Source: CAWKEY01 sp963848675 (GTDB lineage Bacteria > Pseudomonadota > Gammaproteobacteria > Methylococcales > Methylomonadaceae). Taken from it: a stretch of DNA of 64,000 nt. The stretch lies in the NCBI GenBank assembly GCA_963848675.1, contig CAWKEY010000026.1:93211-157210 (forward strand), in the 5' to 3' direction. The position numbers and the translations under genes were made by a program. Shown piece by piece: positions 26,151-34,192 of the stretch. How positions within the stretch are numbered: position 1 is the first letter of the stretch; each line of letters opens with the position of its first letter. The notes under the pieces were generated by a model. That model had not been told where the DNA came from, did not search any database, and saw nothing but the letters and a program-made list of their open reading frames with translations.

Positions 26151-26777
26151 ATGACCACTCGCAAAACAGAAGCCGCTGCCGCAACACCCATCGTTCACCC
26201 GACTTTGGGTTTTGGCGTACCAGCTACCAGTAATCCACACCATTTTGTCGTGGAAATACCGCGTAACAATACCGGTACGGTGAGCATTGTCGAAAATCTG
26301 GGCTTACAAAGCCATGATCAGACGCAAAGCCTGCTAGCGCGTGTCATTTTAGAACGCCCCCGCTGGACGGCCATTCGCAGCGAAGTCCAGCGAGCCTTCA
26401 ATGTCCGGCTTAAGGAACGCAACCTGAAAACATCGGCCTGGAAAGTCGGCGCCAATCAGGTTGACCGCTTATTAGGCAAAGAACTTTGTGTGTTGGCTTG
26501 GGCCATTGAAGGCATGGAATTCGATCATATCCCGATTGCCGTGCGTAACTGGCTGGCCTTGCGCCCGGAAGAGCGCTGGTGGCTGTTCGGCATGACAGCC
26601 ATCACTACCGGCGGCGTCAATGATGGCGGCAAAGGCTGGCGACTGGCATTGCGCCATGCCCTGGGTGATGTAGCGCAAAGCGAGCTTTTCAAGCCGCGCG
26701 TTACACAGACCGTATCGCGAGATTCGGCAAATAACGATGAAAATGGCACACTCAGCCTGTTCGATTTTGAGCTTTAG
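26151..26777 (+). CDS. DUF3780 protein of a defense-type cluster
   Basis: 208 residues. Sequence such as GFGVPATSNPHHFVVEIP, then VRLKERNLKTSAWKVGANQV, LCVLAWAIEGMEFDHIPIA and RPEERWWLFGMTAITTGG fits DUF3780, a family known almost only beside DUF499 and DUF1156 genes in anti-phage-associated loci. No catalytic motif is evident. It is cleanly bracketed by two copies of the same MITE-like repeat, so it could be mobilised or lost as a unit. The ribosome site is weak (CTAGGTA). Confidence 0.85.
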   Translation: MTTRKTEAAAATPIVHPTLGFGVPATSNPHHFVVEIPRNNTGTVSIVENLGLQSHDQTQSLLARVILERPRWTAIRSEVQRAFNVRLKERNLKTSAWKVGANQVDRLLGKELCVLAWAIEGMEFDHIPIAVRNWLALRPEERWWLFGMTAITTGGVNDGGKGWRLALRHALGDVAQSELFKPRVTQTVSRDSANNDENGTLSLFDFEL

Positions 26778-26798
26778 TATCACGCAAACTTAAATTCT

Positions 26799-26952
26799 TT
26801 TTGTCAGATTACATGATCTAAATTTTCCAAGATCGTCATTCCGGCATGGATTGCCGGAATCCAGACTCCATGGATGGATTTGAGTCTACCATCCATGGCA
26901 CTGGATACCCGCTCCCGGCGGGTATGACAAACCTGCTTATAATCTGACAAAG
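26799..26952. repeat. MITE-like repeat, copy 2
   Basis: Same structure and orientation as 25984-26138: outer ends TTTGTCAGAT and ATCTGACAAA, inner hairpins with TTCCGGCATGGATTGCCGGAA and CCCGGCGGG. The two copies enclose only the DUF3780 gene. Confidence 0.85.
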
Positions 26953-27032
26953 TATACCTACAGAAGTTATTATATTTGACGTCCCATGCACTTAATCATA
27001 TAGTTAATCGCACTATTTATCAGGTGACTCAA

Positions 27033-27281
27033 ATGATTACAGCAAACGATTTAAAAACCAAAGGTATTGCCTGTTTGGAAGAAAGCCTTGCCAATCAGCC
27101 GGAAGCAGTGATTACCGTCCGTGGCAAAGAGTCTTTTGTAGTAATGAAGATCGAACATTACCACTACCTGCGTGAAATGGAACTGGAAGCCGCACTTTAT
27201 GAGACGCAACAGGATCTCGCAGCAGGCAGGTTCAGCAAGGACAGCGTTGACGAACATGTAGCCCAGCTATTCATCGAATGA
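27033..27281 (+). CDS. Type II antitoxin, Phd/YefM-like
   Basis: 82 residues from ATG 27033 (MITANDLKTKGIACLEESL). The N-terminus to about residue 45 (EAVITVRGKESFVVMKIEHYHYL) is the Phd/YefM DNA-binding fold, and the charged C-terminus (AALYETQQDLAAGRFSKDS) would wrap the toxin. The stop overlaps the toxin start by four bases (ATGA), the usual coupling. An ATG further upstream gives a longer frame but without family similarity. Expected role: neutralise the toxin and repress the operon. Confidence 0.88.
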   Translation: MITANDLKTKGIACLEESLANQPEAVITVRGKESFVVMKIEHYHYLREMELEAALYETQQDLAAGRFSKDSVDEHVAQLFIE

Positions 27282-27559
27282 GCTACAGCCTGATATTTAC
27301 CGACAGCTACAAAAGACGCGCCCGGCGCTTTGCCAGGCAACATCCGGAATTAAAAGAGCAGTATAGAAAAACCTTGCTCTTGCTGGCTCAAAATCCCTAC
27401 CACCCTTCACTGAGACTGCACCCGCTAAAAGGTAAGCTGGCGGCTTTGCATTCAGTATCGATCAATCTCAGCTATCGGATAACTCTGGAATTGATCATTA
27501 CCGAAAAGGAAATTATTTTGGTCAATGTTGGGAGTCATGATGAAGTGTATCAAACATAA
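27278..27559 (+). CDS. RelE/YafQ-like toxin
   Basis: 93 residues. The start SYSLIFTDSYKRRARRFARQHP and later HPSLRLHPLKGKLAALHSVS, then INLSYRITLELI and VNVGSHDEVY are typical of the RelE/YafQ mRNA-interferase fold, including the basic patch and the C-terminal GSHDEVY with its His. It starts within the antitoxin stop codon. It lies inside the DUF499/DUF1156 cluster, where a toxin pair could stabilise the island. Confidence 0.88.
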   Translation: MSYSLIFTDSYKRRARRFARQHPELKEQYRKTLLLLAQNPYHPSLRLHPLKGKLAALHSVSINLSYRITLELIITEKEIILVNVGSHDEVYQT

Positions 27560-27667
27560 GCTGTTCCTGGTTCCCACGCGGCGCGTGGGAATAAGTAATT
27601 TATCTGTATTAGTTATGTAGCAATCCCGCCTATAATGTCCCTTGTAATATTCCTATAAGGTAAGCCC

Positions 27668-28012
27668 ATGAAAACTGTAAATGTCAGCGGTTTAAAGAAT
27701 AACCCCAGTGAAGCATTACGGATGGCGCATGACGATATTGTTTTGGTCATGAACAGGAACGAACCGGACGCCTTAATGATAGGGCTCAAATCGGCCAAAA
27801 TTATCGGTATGCCGGGGGTGCGTAAGGCTTTGGCAACCGCATTATTCAAAGACGGCGATTTATCATTGGCCCGCTCTGCCAAGCTGGCCGACATACCCTT
27901 GTCCGATTTTATAGCCCATGTTTCGCGTTTAGATATTCCGGTCATCAATCAAACCGCTGATGAAGTGCGTGAGGATATGGACACCCTGGAGCAATGGTTG
28001 AAAGAGGCCTGA
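27668..28012 (+). CDS. UPF0175-type antitoxin (partner of a DUF3368 PIN toxin)
   Basis: 114 residues with an AAGGTAAGCCC ribosome site. The N-terminus MKTVNVSGLKNNPSEALRMA looks like a Phd-type fold. The second half, LFKDGDLSLARSAKLADIPL, is the UPF0175 helix-turn-helix. The pairing of UPF0175 with a DUF3368 PIN protein directly downstream is a known toxin-antitoxin layout. The stop is six bases before the next ATG. Confidence 0.83.
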   Translation: MKTVNVSGLKNNPSEALRMAHDDIVLVMNRNEPDALMIGLKSAKIIGMPGVRKALATALFKDGDLSLARSAKLADIPLSDFIAHVSRLDIPVINQTADEVREDMDTLEQWLKEA

Positions 28013-28018
28013 CAGCTC

Positions 28019-28597
28019 ATGGCACGTATTGTTGTTATTGATTCCAGCCCTTTGATCGGCTTGGCAATAGTGGATGGTTTGGCCTGGTTGCCCAAACTGT
28101 TTGATGTGGTTAAGCTGCCTGAGTCCGTCAAACAGGAAGTGTTGCCGGGCAAAGCCGCGCGCGGTGAACAGGCAATTGCTCAAGCCATAGCGGCAGGCTG
28201 GTTAAAGGTATGGCCTGAAACTATAGCGCCCCAATTAGAGATTGATCTCGATGCAGGCGAAACCGACTGTATCAATTTGGGGTTGAGTCATGTTGATGGG
28301 GTTTTAATGATCATGGATGAGCGCGCGGGTCGTGCGGTGGCGAAGGAAAAAGGTCTTCGCGTTATCGGCACCGCTGCCATTATCGGACTGGCCAAAAAAC
28401 AAGGGTTGATCCCATCGGCGCGGGCGGTTTTTGAGGTTTTACACACTTCGGATTTTCGCATTTCAGCCGCTGTTATCAATCAAGTCCTGATAAGCGTCAA
28501 TGAGAAGATTTATCCCGACGTATTTACAGAACAATCACAAGCCACCTTAAGCGAATGGAATTCCGCAGCCGATGATGAGACCTATGCCGATCTTTGA
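28019..28597 (+). CDS. PIN-like nuclease toxin, DUF3368
   Basis: 192 residues. PIN-domain acidic residues are visible: IVVIDSSPLIGLA (first Asp), DAGETDCINLGL (central Glu and Asp), and VLMIMDERAGRAVA (third acidic group) followed by GLRVIGTAAIIGLAKKQGLI. PIN nucleases cleave RNA with a metal. The C-terminal 50 residues are a helical extension. It is partnered with the UPF0175 protein upstream. All key residues appear present. Confidence 0.85.
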   Translation: MARIVVIDSSPLIGLAIVDGLAWLPKLFDVVKLPESVKQEVLPGKAARGEQAIAQAIAAGWLKVWPETIAPQLEIDLDAGETDCINLGLSHVDGVLMIMDERAGRAVAKEKGLRVIGTAAIIGLAKKQGLIPSARAVFEVLHTSDFRISAAVINQVLISVNEKIYPDVFTEQSQATLSEWNSAADDETYADL

Positions 28598-28658
28598 AAA
28601 ATTTCTTGGTTCCCACGCGCTGCGCTCATCTTTATACACAAGTCTTTGGCTCCACGTC

Positions 28659-28782
28659 ATTCCGGCAGAGCCTGCCCCGGTCAGGGATTGCCGGACAAAT
28701 CGGCACGATAGCCGATTTGCATTTACCCGAAGGGCAATGTACAAGGATGTACATTGTGAATCCAGTTCACATGGATGTGATA
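28659..28782. repeat. Inverted repeat and hairpin series upstream of the GIY-YIG gene
   Basis: 28659-28694 is an ATTCCGGC...GATTGCCGG unit whose inverted counterpart is at 29101-29139, past the GIY-YIG gene. Three near-perfect hairpins follow: AAATCGGC/GCCGATTT (28697-28718), CAATGTACA-AGGA-TGTACATTG (28735-28756) and TCACAT-GG-ATGTGA (28767-28780). The pattern of short stems with GGAT-containing loops is regular. It is not a CRISPR array, because the stems differ from one another. Confidence 0.75.
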
Positions 28783-28792
28783 TAGCGCTGAT

Positions 28793-29083
28793 ATGAATAA
28801 ACAACCCTGTGTCTACTTGCTTTCCAGCCAACGAAACGGAACGCTCTATATCGGGGTGACCTCCGATCTTATTCGACGGGTTTATCAGCACCGTAATGAA
28901 GTGGTTGACGGTTTCACCAAACGCTACAGAATTCATGATTTGGTTTGGTATGAAGTCCACGAGATAATGGAAAGTGCCATCTTACGGGAGAAGCAGCTTA
29001 AAAAATGGTCGCGGCTTGCAAAAATCCGCTTGATAGAGCAAAAGAATCCTCATTGGCAAGACTTATGGCCCGAATTAGCTTAG
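28793..29083 (+). CDS. Single-domain GIY-YIG nuclease
   Basis: 96 residues covering just the GIY-YIG module. The motif appears as CVYLLSSQRNGTLYIGVTSD, followed by LIRRVYQHRNEV with the conserved Arg and His, and the conserved Glu in ILREKQLKKWSRLAKIRL. Members of this UPF0213-like group are of uncertain role; catalytic residues look intact. The gene is enclosed by inverted repeats (28659-28694 and 29101-29139), like the DUF559 gene at 2665. It interrupts the defense gene series and may be a passenger. Confidence 0.87.
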   Translation: MNKQPCVYLLSSQRNGTLYIGVTSDLIRRVYQHRNEVVDGFTKRYRIHDLVWYEVHEIMESAILREKQLKKWSRLAKIRLIEQKNPHWQDLWPELA

Positions 29084-29100
29084 CCATTCGTGACTTCTGG

Positions 29101-29139
29101 ATTCCGGCAATCCCTGATGGAGGCATGCCCTTCCGGAAT
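29101..29139. repeat. Inverted repeat downstream of the GIY-YIG gene
   Basis: It starts ATTCCGGCAATCCCTGATGG and ends CCTTCCGGAAT. Its reverse complement aligns through most of its length with 28659-28694, including the shared TCAGGGATTGCCGG. It starts 17 bp after the GIY-YIG stop codon. Confidence 0.72.
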
Positions 29140-29177
29140 ATTCATCGTTATACACAAATAAACAAGTTACGCGTCAT

Positions 29178-29273
29178 ACCCGCCGGGAAGCGGGTATCCA
29201 GTGCCATGGATGGTGAGCTCAAATCCATCCCTGGAGACTGGATTCCGGCAATCCATGCCGGAATGACGGCTTA
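29178..29273. repeat. Core of the MITE-like repeat, inverted, copy 3
   Basis: Reverse complement of the inner part of the repeats at 25984 and 26799: GCGTCATACCCGCCGGGAAG at one end and CAATCCATGCCGGAATGACG at the other. The TTTGTCAGA terminal repeats are missing, so it is a shortened copy. It lies about 35 bp before the DUF1156 gene. Confidence 0.8.
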
Positions 29274-29308
29274 ACTTATTCACCCTGCTAGAATAAAACC
29301 TATAAACC

Positions 29309-32300
29309 ATGACCAAACTCACCCCTTTTGCCCTGCAGCACACGCCTGCGCTGATTGAATCGGTGTTTCCGGCGCAAAAAGTCTCCTTTGAATCACAACG
29401 CGAACGCAAGGCTGGTGCCGGACAAACCTTAACAGCGCTGGGTTCCTACTGGAAAGGCCGCAAACCGTTGATTCTGGTACGGGCGATTGTGCTGGGCAGT
29501 TTATTACCGCCGACCGGTGATGCCGAAAAGGACCTGGAAATTTACGAACAACTGCTGGCCTTTGATAGAGGCGGATTGGCGCGGCGAGCCTTGGCGAATA
29601 ATGGCTTTAAACCCAAAGAGATTGCGCAAGCCCTGACACTGACGAATCCCTGGCACTATTTTGCTTACACACTTAAAGACAGCAGCCTGATCGTTGAAGA
29701 GGTCGAAAGCTGGCAAACACCGTTCGATAGCGATGAACGCGGCCTCACACTACGCTGGCAGCGCGACCTCAGCGAGACCGACAAGTTGGATTTATACCTG
29801 CAAATGCTGCAAACCCTGCCCAATTACGAAGCCCGCGCCGCGTTGTGCAAACGCCCGGAAGAACTGGATCAGACGGAATTATTCGCGCCGGTCTGGGCGG
29901 GGGTCAATAGCCATTACCGGCATTTGGGCATTAACGCCCATTCGCATCAGGAACTGGTTGAACAACTGGGCATTCTGCGTTTCGGACATCGTCCCAAAGT
30001 CGGTGACACCTTCTGCGGCGGCGGTTCAATACCGTTTGAAGCCGCGCGGCTCGGTTGCGATGTCTATGCCTCGGATTTAAACCCCATCGCCTGCATGCTG
30101 ACCTGGGGCGCATTGAACATCATCGGCGCGTCAGCCGGAAAAACGTGCCGAAATTGAAGAAGCACAACGTGAAGTAGCGGCTGCGGTAGATACGGAAATT
30201 ACCAAATTGGGCATAGAGCACGACAGCCGTGGTAATCGTGCCAAGGCTTATTTGTATTGTCTGGAAGCCCGTTGCCCGGAAACCGGCTGGCTAGTGCCGC
30301 TATCGCCAAGCTGGGTGATTTCAAAAACCCGCAACGTGGTAGCGAAACTGATTCCCGACCCCGAACAACAACGCTTTGACATAGCCATCGTCAGCGGCGT
30401 ATCGGCGGAAGAAATGCAACAAGCCGAAAAAGGCACGGTACAAAACGGCTGTTTAACCTATAGCTTCAACGGTAAAACCTATACCACGCCAATTAAAACC
30501 CTGCGCGGTGATTATAAAGATTCGATGGCAACACCGCCAACCGCCTGCGCCGTTGGGAAAAACAGGACTTCAAGCCGCGCCCGGACGATATTTTTCAGGA
30601 GCGGCTGTATTGCATTCAATGGATCACCGCCGAAAGCCAGGACAAAAAGCAGAATGTCACTTTTTTTGCCTCCGTCACGGAACAGGATTTGGCGCGGGAA
30701 CACCAGGTTGAACAAATCGTCGCTGGAAATATCGAGCAATGGCAACAACAAGGCCGGGTGCCGGATATGTTGATTGAACAGGGTGACAAAACCGATGAGC
30801 CGATTCGCACACGCGGCTGGACGTATTGGCATCAGTTGTTTAATGCGCGGCAGTTACATTTGCATAGCTTAATAAATTCGAAATCATCTGAAATGCCAAG
30901 CGGTTTAATTGGCCTAAGCGTGATGCTCGATTATTCAAGTAAACTTTGTCAGTGGACAACATCTCCAAAAAGTTCTGGAAAAACTGGTGGTAGAACAGGT
31001 GGGGCCAGCGATAATCCCGCTCATGTTTTTTATAATCAAGCTCTTAATCCGTTTTTCAACTATGCAAACAGAACTACTTTAGATTTATTAGAAAAGTGGG
31101 CAATATCTTTAGCGGAAAACTCTGCAAGCACGAACTTAATTGAAGCGAATGTCATTACTATTTCAGCTCATGTCATAAAATATAATTCAGATTTGTACAT
31201 TACCGATCCCCCTTACGCCGATGCCGTCCACTACCATGAAATCACCGAATTTTTCATCGCCTGGTTGCGAAAAAATCCGCCCGCGCCGTTCAACGAATGG
31301 GTGTGGGATTCGCGCCGCGCTTTAGCCATCAAAGGCAGCGGTGATGACTTCCGGCGCGGCATGGTTGAGGCTTACACGGCAATGACTCAACACATGCCCG
31401 GCAACGGCATGCAATGTGTGATGTTTACCCATCAGGACACCGGCGTGTGGTCGGATATGGTCGGAATTTTCTGGGCCGCCGGTTTGCAGGTCGTCGGCGC
31501 CTGGTATATCGCCACCGAAACCACCTCGGAACTGAAAAAAGGCGGTTATGTGCAAGGCACGGTAATTCTGATGCTGCGCAAACGTCCGGCCGGCGATAAT
31601 CCGGGCTTTAAACAAAAAATCCTGCCCGCCGTGCGCCGCGAGGTGGAAGCGCAAATCACCCAAATGCTGCACTTAAACGCAGACGTAAAAAACAAACTCG
31701 GCGAGCCGGTGTTTAACGACTCTGATTTACAAATGGCCGGTTACGCCGCAGCCCTGAAAGTCTTAACCGCTTATACCCACATCGGCGATGAAGACGCCAC
31801 TACCTTCGCCTTGCGCCCAAGGCAAAAAGGCCAAGTTACCGTGGTCGATGAAATCGTGCAACAAGCCTCGGAAGCCGCCAACAGCTTGCTGATTCCCGAA
31901 GGTTTACAACCCGAAACCTGGAATGCTGTCAAAGGTATTCAACGTTTTTATCTACGGATGCTGGATATAGAAACCACCGGCGCGTCGAAACTGGATAATT
32001 ACCAAAACTTCGCCAAGGCCTTTCATGTTGAGGATTACACCAAAGTCATGGCCAGCATGGCGCCCAACAAAGCGCGGATGAAAAGCGTTGAAGAATTTAC
32101 CTCCCGTGATCTAACCGACAGCACCGAAATCGGCCCCACCTATTTGAGCAAGCTCATCATCGCCCTGCAACAACTGCTACAAGATAAAGAACCGCAAACG
32201 GTGATTGATTTTCTGCATTCCGACGTGACCAATTTCCTGGAAGCCCGACCGCTGTTGATCGACATGACCGAATTTGTCGCCGCCAAAACCAAAGTGAATA

Positions 32301-32359
32301 AAGTACGCGATGCGGCAGAAATTCTCTCGGCACGGTTACGTAATCAACGTTTGGCATAG
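29309..32359 (+). pseudogene. DUF1156 DNA adenine methyltransferase with two frameshifts
   Basis: Predicted N6-adenine DNA methyltransferase of the defense cluster. The N-terminal part (282 codons) includes the SAM motif in DTFCGGGSIPFEAARLGCDV and ASDLNPIACML. An extra G near 30135 (after IIGAS) shifts the frame. The next segment, IEHDSRGNRAKAYLYCLEA onward, runs in a second frame until about 30522, where one base is missing after TLRGDYKD. A third segment then carries through to 32359 with the catalytic ITDPPYADAVHYHEI. With both bases corrected it is one protein of about 1,015 residues. As written, the SAM motif and DPPY are on separate peptides. Either the gene is dead or the assembly has two indels. 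Confidence 0.87.
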
Positions 32360-32387
32360 CACCCAATTGGCTTTATAGGAAATAATA

Positions 32388-32849
32388 ATGGTAAAAGTTA
32401 ATTTTTCAGCTTCAGCAAAACGTCATTTTGATGATGCTCTTTTTTTGGAAAAAGATAGTCGCATAGCTAACGCGGGTCAGTTATACGGATTTTGTGCTGA
32501 ATGTGGAATTAAGGCTTTACTGATTTCACTAGGCTACCCCACAGATGCTGATGGTTCGCCAATCGATAGGAAAGAACACAAAAAGCAAGATCCCCAGGTA
32601 CCTTATATTCGCGAACACATTAATAAGCTCATAGAAATAAAGAATGAAATCGATACTTATGCTTCGGGACGAAGTGGAGCAAAATACCTTGCGTTGATCC
32701 CAAATATTGATTCTTTTTCGGATTGGTTAATTGAACATAGATATTACGCTCAGCATCAAATCCCTTCGTCTTTGCCAGCATGGAAGAGTTCTTCGACAGA
32801 GATGATGAAAATGATGGACGTAGCGTTCATTGATGGAGTTTTAAAATGA
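32388..32849 (+). CDS. HEPN-like small protein, first gene of a three-gene unit
   Basis: 153 residues with a good ATAGGAAAT leader. It is helical: FSASAKRHFDDALFLEKDSR, then LYGFCAECGIKALLISLGYP, a central variable loop, then SFSDWLIEHRYYAQHQIP. The last contains RYYAQH, which fits the R-x4-H signature of HEPN ribonucleases, and the first helix pair is also HEPN-like. The assignment is inference, since HEPN families are very divergent. Its stop overlaps the next start (AAATGAACC), so it is translated together with the KGGVGR ATPase. A possible effector RNase of the unit. Confidence 0.6.
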   Translation: MVKVNFSASAKRHFDDALFLEKDSRIANAGQLYGFCAECGIKALLISLGYPTDADGSPIDRKEHKKQDPQVPYIREHINKLIEIKNEIDTYASGRSGAKYLALIPNIDSFSDWLIEHRYYAQHQIPSSLPAWKSSSTEMMKMMDVAFIDGVLK

Positions 32850-34192
32850 ACCATAACCAAATTTTTTTCAACGATGTTTTACCCAAAGTTGCTGACATTC
32901 TGTCTGTGCAAACCTTGCCGCTGAATACAGAACCGCTGGTGATACGAGACATTCATGGTCGTATCAGAATTGCACTGGATATTCCGCGTGGCATTGATAC
33001 CGATGAAATAATCACCAAACTGGATCAAAGTTTATCGGAGTTAGGCGTCTATAGTAGCGGTGAAGGAAAAAATGTCGTATGTCGTGAAGATTTTTTTGAT
33101 CCTGACAGCATTTTTACTAGTCCTGAAATACTGCAATGGGTCCAACCTAACGGAGATAAAACTGTTCGAATTTTGAATCGACAGGTCACAGGGCAAGACT
33201 GGGATTCGCATGAAGAACCCAGCAAAATAAAAAAACCGCGACTTGTGTTTTTTGGAATTAAGGGCGGTGTGGGCCGCTCAACAGCGTTAGCAATACTGGC
33301 CTACAAAATGGCAAACTCAGGTAAAAAAGTCTTACTGATCGACCTTGATCTAGAGTCCCCCGGCTTGTCTGGTCTGCTGTTACCGCAGGATCGTTTAGCC
33401 GATTTTGGTATTGTCGATTGGCTGATTGAAGATACTTTGGGTCAAGGCGATGATGTATTGTATCGCATGATTTCAGTAAGTCCTTTGTCTGAATACACCC
33501 AAGGCGAGATTCGCATTGCTGCCGCAATGGGCATTGACGATACCAGCTACCTGGATAAATTATCGCGGGCCTATGGAGACGTAGCTATATACGGCAAAGT
33601 TGAGACCTTTACCCAGCGCGTCCGCCGCTTAGTCGATAAACTCGAAAAAAACGAGCACCCTGATGTGGTGTTAATCGACAGTCGGGCTGGATTACATGAT
33701 CTGGCTGCCGTCAGCATCGTGGGTTTAGCAACCACGACATTTTTATTTGCAACAGATACCGAACAATCCTGGCAGTGCTATCGTTTGCTGTTTTCACATT
33801 GGCAATCTTTCCCTAAAATTTCGCGTAATGTAAGGGAACGTTTGGCTATAGTTCAAGCGCTGTTTCCCGAGGCTGATCAATCAAAACGTGCTAGACACTT
33901 TTTGGAGCAATCATACCAATTATTTTCGGAAACGCTGTATGAAGAAATCCCACCTCCTCCAACAGATCAACCTTCAAATGCTTTAGGTTTCCAGGAAGAC
34001 TCATTCAATTTCGATCTCGAAATCGAAAATGCGCCACATTATCCGATTCGGATTAACTGGAACAATCGTTTCCAAGAGTTTGATCCCAAATTGCTTGGCC
34101 AACAAGGGCTTTTTTCAGAGGCCGAAATAGACGCCAGTTTCGGAAACTTTTTGGATAAAGCCATTCAATTCATTGAGGACTGTACATCGTGA
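32846..34192 (+). CDS. KGGVGR-variant ParA/MinD-like ATPase
   Basis: 448 residues. A roughly 130-residue N-terminal domain of unknown type comes first. Then the deviant Walker A LVFFGIKGGVGRSTALAI (about 133-150), where Arg replaces the usual Lys of KGGVGK, and LLIDLDLESPGLSGLLLP with the switch residues. VVLIDSRAGLHDLA supplies the second acidic motif. The KGGVGR change is a known variant group. It differs from partition ATPases in its long extra N-terminus and in its context, not near any parB or origin. Its start overlaps the previous stop and its stop overlaps the next start (GTGAG), which makes one cistron block. Confidence 0.82.
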   Translation: MNHNQIFFNDVLPKVADILSVQTLPLNTEPLVIRDIHGRIRIALDIPRGIDTDEIITKLDQSLSELGVYSSGEGKNVVCREDFFDPDSIFTSPEILQWVQPNGDKTVRILNRQVTGQDWDSHEEPSKIKKPRLVFFGIKGGVGRSTALAILAYKMANSGKKVLLIDLDLESPGLSGLLLPQDRLADFGIVDWLIEDTLGQGDDVLYRMISVSPLSEYTQGEIRIAAAMGIDDTSYLDKLSRAYGDVAIYGKVETFTQRVRRLVDKLEKNEHPDVVLIDSRAGLHDLAAVSIVGLATTTFLFATDTEQSWQCYRLLFSHWQSFPKISRNVRERLAIVQALFPEADQSKRARHFLEQSYQLFSETLYEEIPPPPTDQPSNALGFQEDSFNFDLEIENAPHYPIRINWNNRFQEFDPKLLGQQGLFSEAEIDASFGNFLDKAIQFIEDCTS

